Origin: an uncultured Eubacteriales bacterium
GTDB lineage: Bacteria > Bacillota > Clostridia > Oscillospirales > UBA644
Length of the DNA: 7,721 nt
NCBI GenBank assembly: GCA_934481505.1
Contig: CAKSPP010000058.1
Span: forward strand, 1-7,721
Direction of reading: 5' to 3'
Position 1 is the stretch's first letter. Every line of letters begins with the position of its first letter. The position numbers were made by a program, and so were the translations under genes. Shown here piece after piece: positions 5,288 to 7,721 of this stretch. The notes below the pieces were generated by a model. The model did no database searches. It worked only from the letters and a program-made list of their open reading frames with translations, and was not told the origin of the DNA.

Positions 5288-5730
5288 GATATTTTTTGCG
5301 ATGTAGCAACAAGGCGGAAACTATTGCAAGAAGAGAATATCTCGAACAAACCTTCCATCTTTGGTTTATCGAAAAAGGGACTATAGATTCTTTTATCGTA
5401 CTTGAATCGATTCCTCTGTCGGTCGAAAGTGACATATGTATTATTTACGGACATAATACCGAAGTGGCAACGCTGTTAAAGAACCACAGAGAAAGCATTC
5501 CTGAAAATAACATCTTTATAATTGCGTGTCTTACGAATAATCCTAAAGATTTTATTGTACCTTGTAAAAGAGTATATATAGCTCCTCAAAAAAAGGGCGA
5601 AGGCGTAAAACTTAGAAAAGGTACCGAATTTGGGTTTGATTTTGATATAAGCGATGTTGAACTTAATCTGTTCAACAGCCAAAACCAAAATATGCACGAT
5701 AAATTGGCATCGGTCTTTGACAGAATATAA
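5284..5730 (+). CDS. Unrecognised 148-residue protein coupled to the hydrolase
   Basis: I do not recognise this protein. It is soluble, with no signal or membrane segment. Predicted strands include DICIIYGHN (about 50-58), NNIFIIACL (75-83) and KRVYIAPQ (94-101). Together with intervening helices they suggest a small alpha/beta, Rossmann-like core, ending in an acidic tail (FDFDISDVELNLF). No catalytic motif is evident. Its ATG overlaps the hydrolase stop in an ATGA, and AGAAGGA (5267-5273) lies 10 nt upstream within the hydrolase gene, so translation is coupled and roughly equal amounts are expected. It may be a regulatory or specificity subunit, a substrate, or an inhibitor of the hydrolase. 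The gene is followed by about 170 nt without a gene and then a strong palindromic terminator. Confidence 0.75.
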   Translation: MRYFLRCSNKAETIARREYLEQTFHLWFIEKGTIDSFIVLESIPLSVESDICIIYGHNTEVATLLKNHRESIPENNIFIIACLTNNPKDFIVPCKRVYIAPQKKGEGVKLRKGTEFGFDFDISDVELNLFNSQNQNMHDKLASVFDRI

Positions 5731-5793
5731 ACTCTTTTAAATATAACACGAAAACGGGCAAGTAACAGTCATTAACACACCAACATTATATTT

Positions 5794-5820
5794 GTTTACA
5801 CGCAAGTGTGTGCTGTAAAC
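5794..5820. repeat. Inverted repeat in the tail of the hydrolase operon
   Basis: GTTTACA (5794-5800) and TGTAAAC (5814-5820) are perfect complements around 13 nt that themselves contain ACAC-GCAA-GTGT (5797-5808). It lacks a T-run and so is not an obvious terminator. A protein-binding or recombination site, or an RNA stability element, are possible. The rest of 5731-5904 shows nothing else I can assign. Confidence 0.35.
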
Positions 5821-5904
5821 CGTCTCACGACTTTCTGGTCTGATTACTCATTTTGTATTTTATACTGTTTTAGAGTTTGCATATATGAAAAAAAACCAAA
5901 TGGC

Positions 5905-5942
5905 AAAACCGGCAGTTGATATTGATATCAACTGCCGGTTTT
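5905..5942. terminator. Bidirectional terminator, perfect 38-bp palindrome
   Basis: The arms 5905-5922 and 5925-5942 are perfect 18-bp complements around TG. The outer pairs are A/T, so each strand ends its stem in CCGGTTTT. It lies between convergent genes, 10 nt from the helicase stop and about 175 nt from the end of the hydrolase operon. It should end transcripts from both sides; the T-tracts are short, but the stem is exceptionally stable. Confidence 0.85.
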
Positions 5943-5952
5943 ATTCACTTTC

Positions 5953-7721
5953 TTACTCAACACTCAAAAAACCGCCTATAAAAGCATCGGGAAAAATGAA
6001 TTGCTTTTCACCTGCGGGAAATCTAACACGAATATACTTTTTGGCCTTGTCCATCCAAATAACCGTACCATTGCCGAAAGTCTTGTGTTTAACTTCAATT
6101 CCGACATCTATCGAAGCAAGAATTTTATTCCAATCCTTTTCGGGAACAGGTTGCGAAACGGCTGAAGGCTTATGAATCGTTGCTACGCTACGGTCGTCTG
6201 TTTTTGCCTTGATTTCAGTTACTTTTATGTCTGTATCGGCAGAGCTAATTGCCTCGGTAAAGTCGGCAATGGTTGCCTGCTGCTTTGAATAAAGCGCCTC
6301 GTATTCTTCACGGCGGAGTACCGTATCCCAACCGCCGACTGCCTCGCCCTCATGCTTGTCAATCCCTGTGTAGGAAAGGCTGGAGTTTTCATATTTGCGG
6401 AAACCGAAAATTCCCTGATTCATCTTTTCGGGATCAAACAATCCTATGGAACAGAGAATATCAAAATCCTTAACCGAAAGTCCCGTTACTTTCTTAAAAA
6501 GCTCCGGTTCAATCTGCGTTATAACATCCTTTATTGTCTGCTCACGGTAGTCCGTTAAATACATAAACGCCGGAATACGGGCGGCGAGTTTGAGCAGATT
6601 TTCCTGTACCTGTTTTCGCAGTGATTTTGCTTTCTTTTCGTCTTCTGAAAGTTCCTTTTTCTCTTGCTTTGTAAGGGCATCGCCCTTTTCTTTTTTGAGC
6701 TTTTTAACCTTTTCGGAACGGTTTATAATCGTCTGTATTTCGGAATTAAGCGAACGGAAGCCCTCAATGTTCATAAGCGCATCCAACGCATCTTGATTGC
6801 TTTGCAATTTCTTAAGAGTATCATTATCTACATGCACAAGCAACGCGGTTTGCCAGCGCTTTGCAAGCAATGTGGCGGATGTTCCGGCATATGTAATATC
6901 CAGTATATCCTGTGCGTCTATTCTGTTCATAGATGACCCGTCAAACGCAAGTACCGGCAGAAAGCTTATAAATTCCGAAACCTTTTGCTCCGGGCTTGTA
7001 TCATCCACCTTTAATCGGCAGGAATAGTCTGAAATTTGGTGCAGCGCACGCTCTAAAGCAAAGTCAAATACATAGCACTCCTGCTTTACAACCTCACGGT
7101 TGCCGTGCTCGTCTTTAATTTCCCAAGGCGACTGCACACGGAACGCCGTTTGAAAATATGTTTCGGGCGACTTTAAGTTGCGCAGCATAAACACGCCCGC
7201 CCACGGTCTTACCGTAACGCCGGTTGTAAGTTTGCCGCAGGATAGCGTTATAGTCTTTGTTTTAAGCGGGTCGCCCATAGCGTTAAGCACCGGCGCTAAT
7301 GCGTCTATGCCTATACCCGCCTTTGTTCCCGCGCACACTATAACCTTATAATCATCAAAGAAATTGTTTTGCTTTTGCCGCAGCAAATTATACATTGCAT
7401 AACAGCTTGCCACATTCGGCAAAAACCAAAGCGTGTGAGAGAGTACATTAAGCAATGTTGTGTCCGAAAACGGCATAGGCGGTCGCTCCGCACCGAGCTT
7501 TAAGCCGTCCACGGGCATATAGTTGCCCTGTATCATTTTAAGCCAGTTTTGCACATAATCCTCATATACAAATCTTGCGGTTTCCGGCTTGCCCTTTTCT
7601 TCGTATTCGGCACGGAAAAACTCGTTAATATCAAATTCGTCATAGCCCTCGCTTGTGGCAATATTTGTAATAGAGTCCGGCACCTTATATGTCAGCATGA
7701 TCATTTTCGGCAGTGCCGCAT
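5953..7721 (-). CDS. C-terminal part of a superfamily 2 helicase, restriction-enzyme type (5' end outside window)
   Basis: About 588 residues are visible and the frame stays open to the window edge, so the ATG at 7704 is internal and the N-terminal nuclease and/or Walker A/B portion is missing. Numbering from that methionine, the second helicase lobe is seen. SHTLWFLPN (89-97) is around motif IV. TLSCGKLTTGVT (153-164) is motif V. FQTAFRVQSPW (184-194) is motif VI, with R189 as the likely arginine finger. A lysine/glutamate-rich, coiled-coil-like stretch lies at about 328-372. The end (533-583) is a small beta-rich module beginning VGIEVKHKTFGNGTV, reminiscent of the Tudor-like tail of UvrD/PcrA. 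Large proteins of this type are usually annotated as DEAD/DEAH helicases or restriction endonucleases and probably translocate on DNA to cut it. The gene appears richer in G+C than its neighbours, which suggests a separate origin. Confidence 0.82.
   Translation of the reverse strand, partial: AALPKMIMLTYKVPDSITNIATSEGYDEFDINEFFRAEYEEKGKPETARFVYEDYVQNWLKMIQGNYMPVDGLKLGAERPPMPFSDTTLLNVLSHTLWFLPNVASCYAMYNLLRQKQNNFFDDYKVIVCAGTKAGIGIDALAPVLNAMGDPLKTKTITLSCGKLTTGVTVRPWAGVFMLRNLKSPETYFQTAFRVQSPWEIKDEHGNREVVKQECYVFDFALERALHQISDYSCRLKVDDTSPEQKVSEFISFLPVLAFDGSSMNRIDAQDILDITYAGTSATLLAKRWQTALLVHVDNDTLKKLQSNQDALDALMNIEGFRSLNSEIQTIINRSEKVKKLKKEKGDALTKQEKKELSEDEKKAKSLRKQVQENLLKLAARIPAFMYLTDYREQTIKDVITQIEPELFKKVTGLSVKDFDILCSIGLFDPEKMNQGIFGFRKYENSSLSYTGIDKHEGEAVGGWDTVLRREEYEALYSKQQATIADFTEAISSADTDIKVTEIKAKTDDRSVATIHKPSAVSQPVPEKDWNKILASIDVGIEVKHKTFGNGTVIWMDKAKKYIRVRFPAGEKQFIFPDAFIGGFLSVE

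Noticed and set aside
5885..6175. Plus-strand frame starting MKKNQMAKP
   Set aside because: It runs through the terminator palindrome and antisense to the helicase, and has no ribosome site.
7702..7704. ATG at 7704 as true start of the helicase
   Set aside because: The frame remains open to the window edge, and the essential first helicase lobe is missing, so the gene must begin outside.
1..7721. CRISPR array, tRNA or rRNA genes
   Set aside because: No regularly spaced repeats, cloverleaf structures or rRNA-like sequence were seen on either strand.

Overview
The window looks like an accessory, defence-island-type segment from a low-to-mid G+C Firmicute, probably a gut Clostridium relative. 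The reasons are strong AGGAGG-type ribosome sites, consensus sigma-A promoters, TGA used as a stop, and a TnpV-family gene of the kind carried by clostridial Tn4451-like elements. No housekeeping gene is visible, and the strand changes five times between genes. All assignments were made by reading the sequence, with no database search.

Layout. Positions 1-148 hold a rho-independent terminator for the gene that follows. At 149-1108 (minus) is an HNH nuclease-like protein with a long unassigned C-terminal region. At 1109-1572 is a largely non-coding, structure-rich stretch with a possible compact three-way-junction RNA (1197-1257), a 13-bp hairpin (1410-1441), a doubtful 70-codon minus-strand ORF, and the tnpV promoter. 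At 1573-1950 (plus) is a TnpV-family protein. At 4190-2140 (minus) is a two-gene operon: a COG1106/AAA15-type ATPase and a four-helix membrane protein with a TTG start. At 4191-4414 is a divergent control region with two near-consensus promoters. At 4415-5730 (plus) is a second two-gene operon: a ComEC-like metallo-beta-lactamase-fold hydrolase and an unrecognised 148-residue protein, overlapping by ATGA. At 5905-5942 is a perfect 38-bp palindrome that probably terminates transcription from both sides. At 5953-7721 (minus) is the C-terminal part of a large superfamily 2 helicase of restriction-enzyme type, cut by the window edge.

How the parts may work together. The HNH protein, the ATPase/membrane pair and the helicase belong to protein types common in anti-phage or anti-plasmid systems, and tnpV shows that mobile DNA has entered the locus. 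The ATPase/membrane pair resembles a sensor ATPase plus membrane-damaging effector. The hydrolase/small-protein pair is a tight operon of unknown function. I could not match either pair to a named defence system, so they are the best candidates for undescribed systems here. Their back-to-back promoters raise the possibility of joint control, but they may also be two independent modules that landed side by side.
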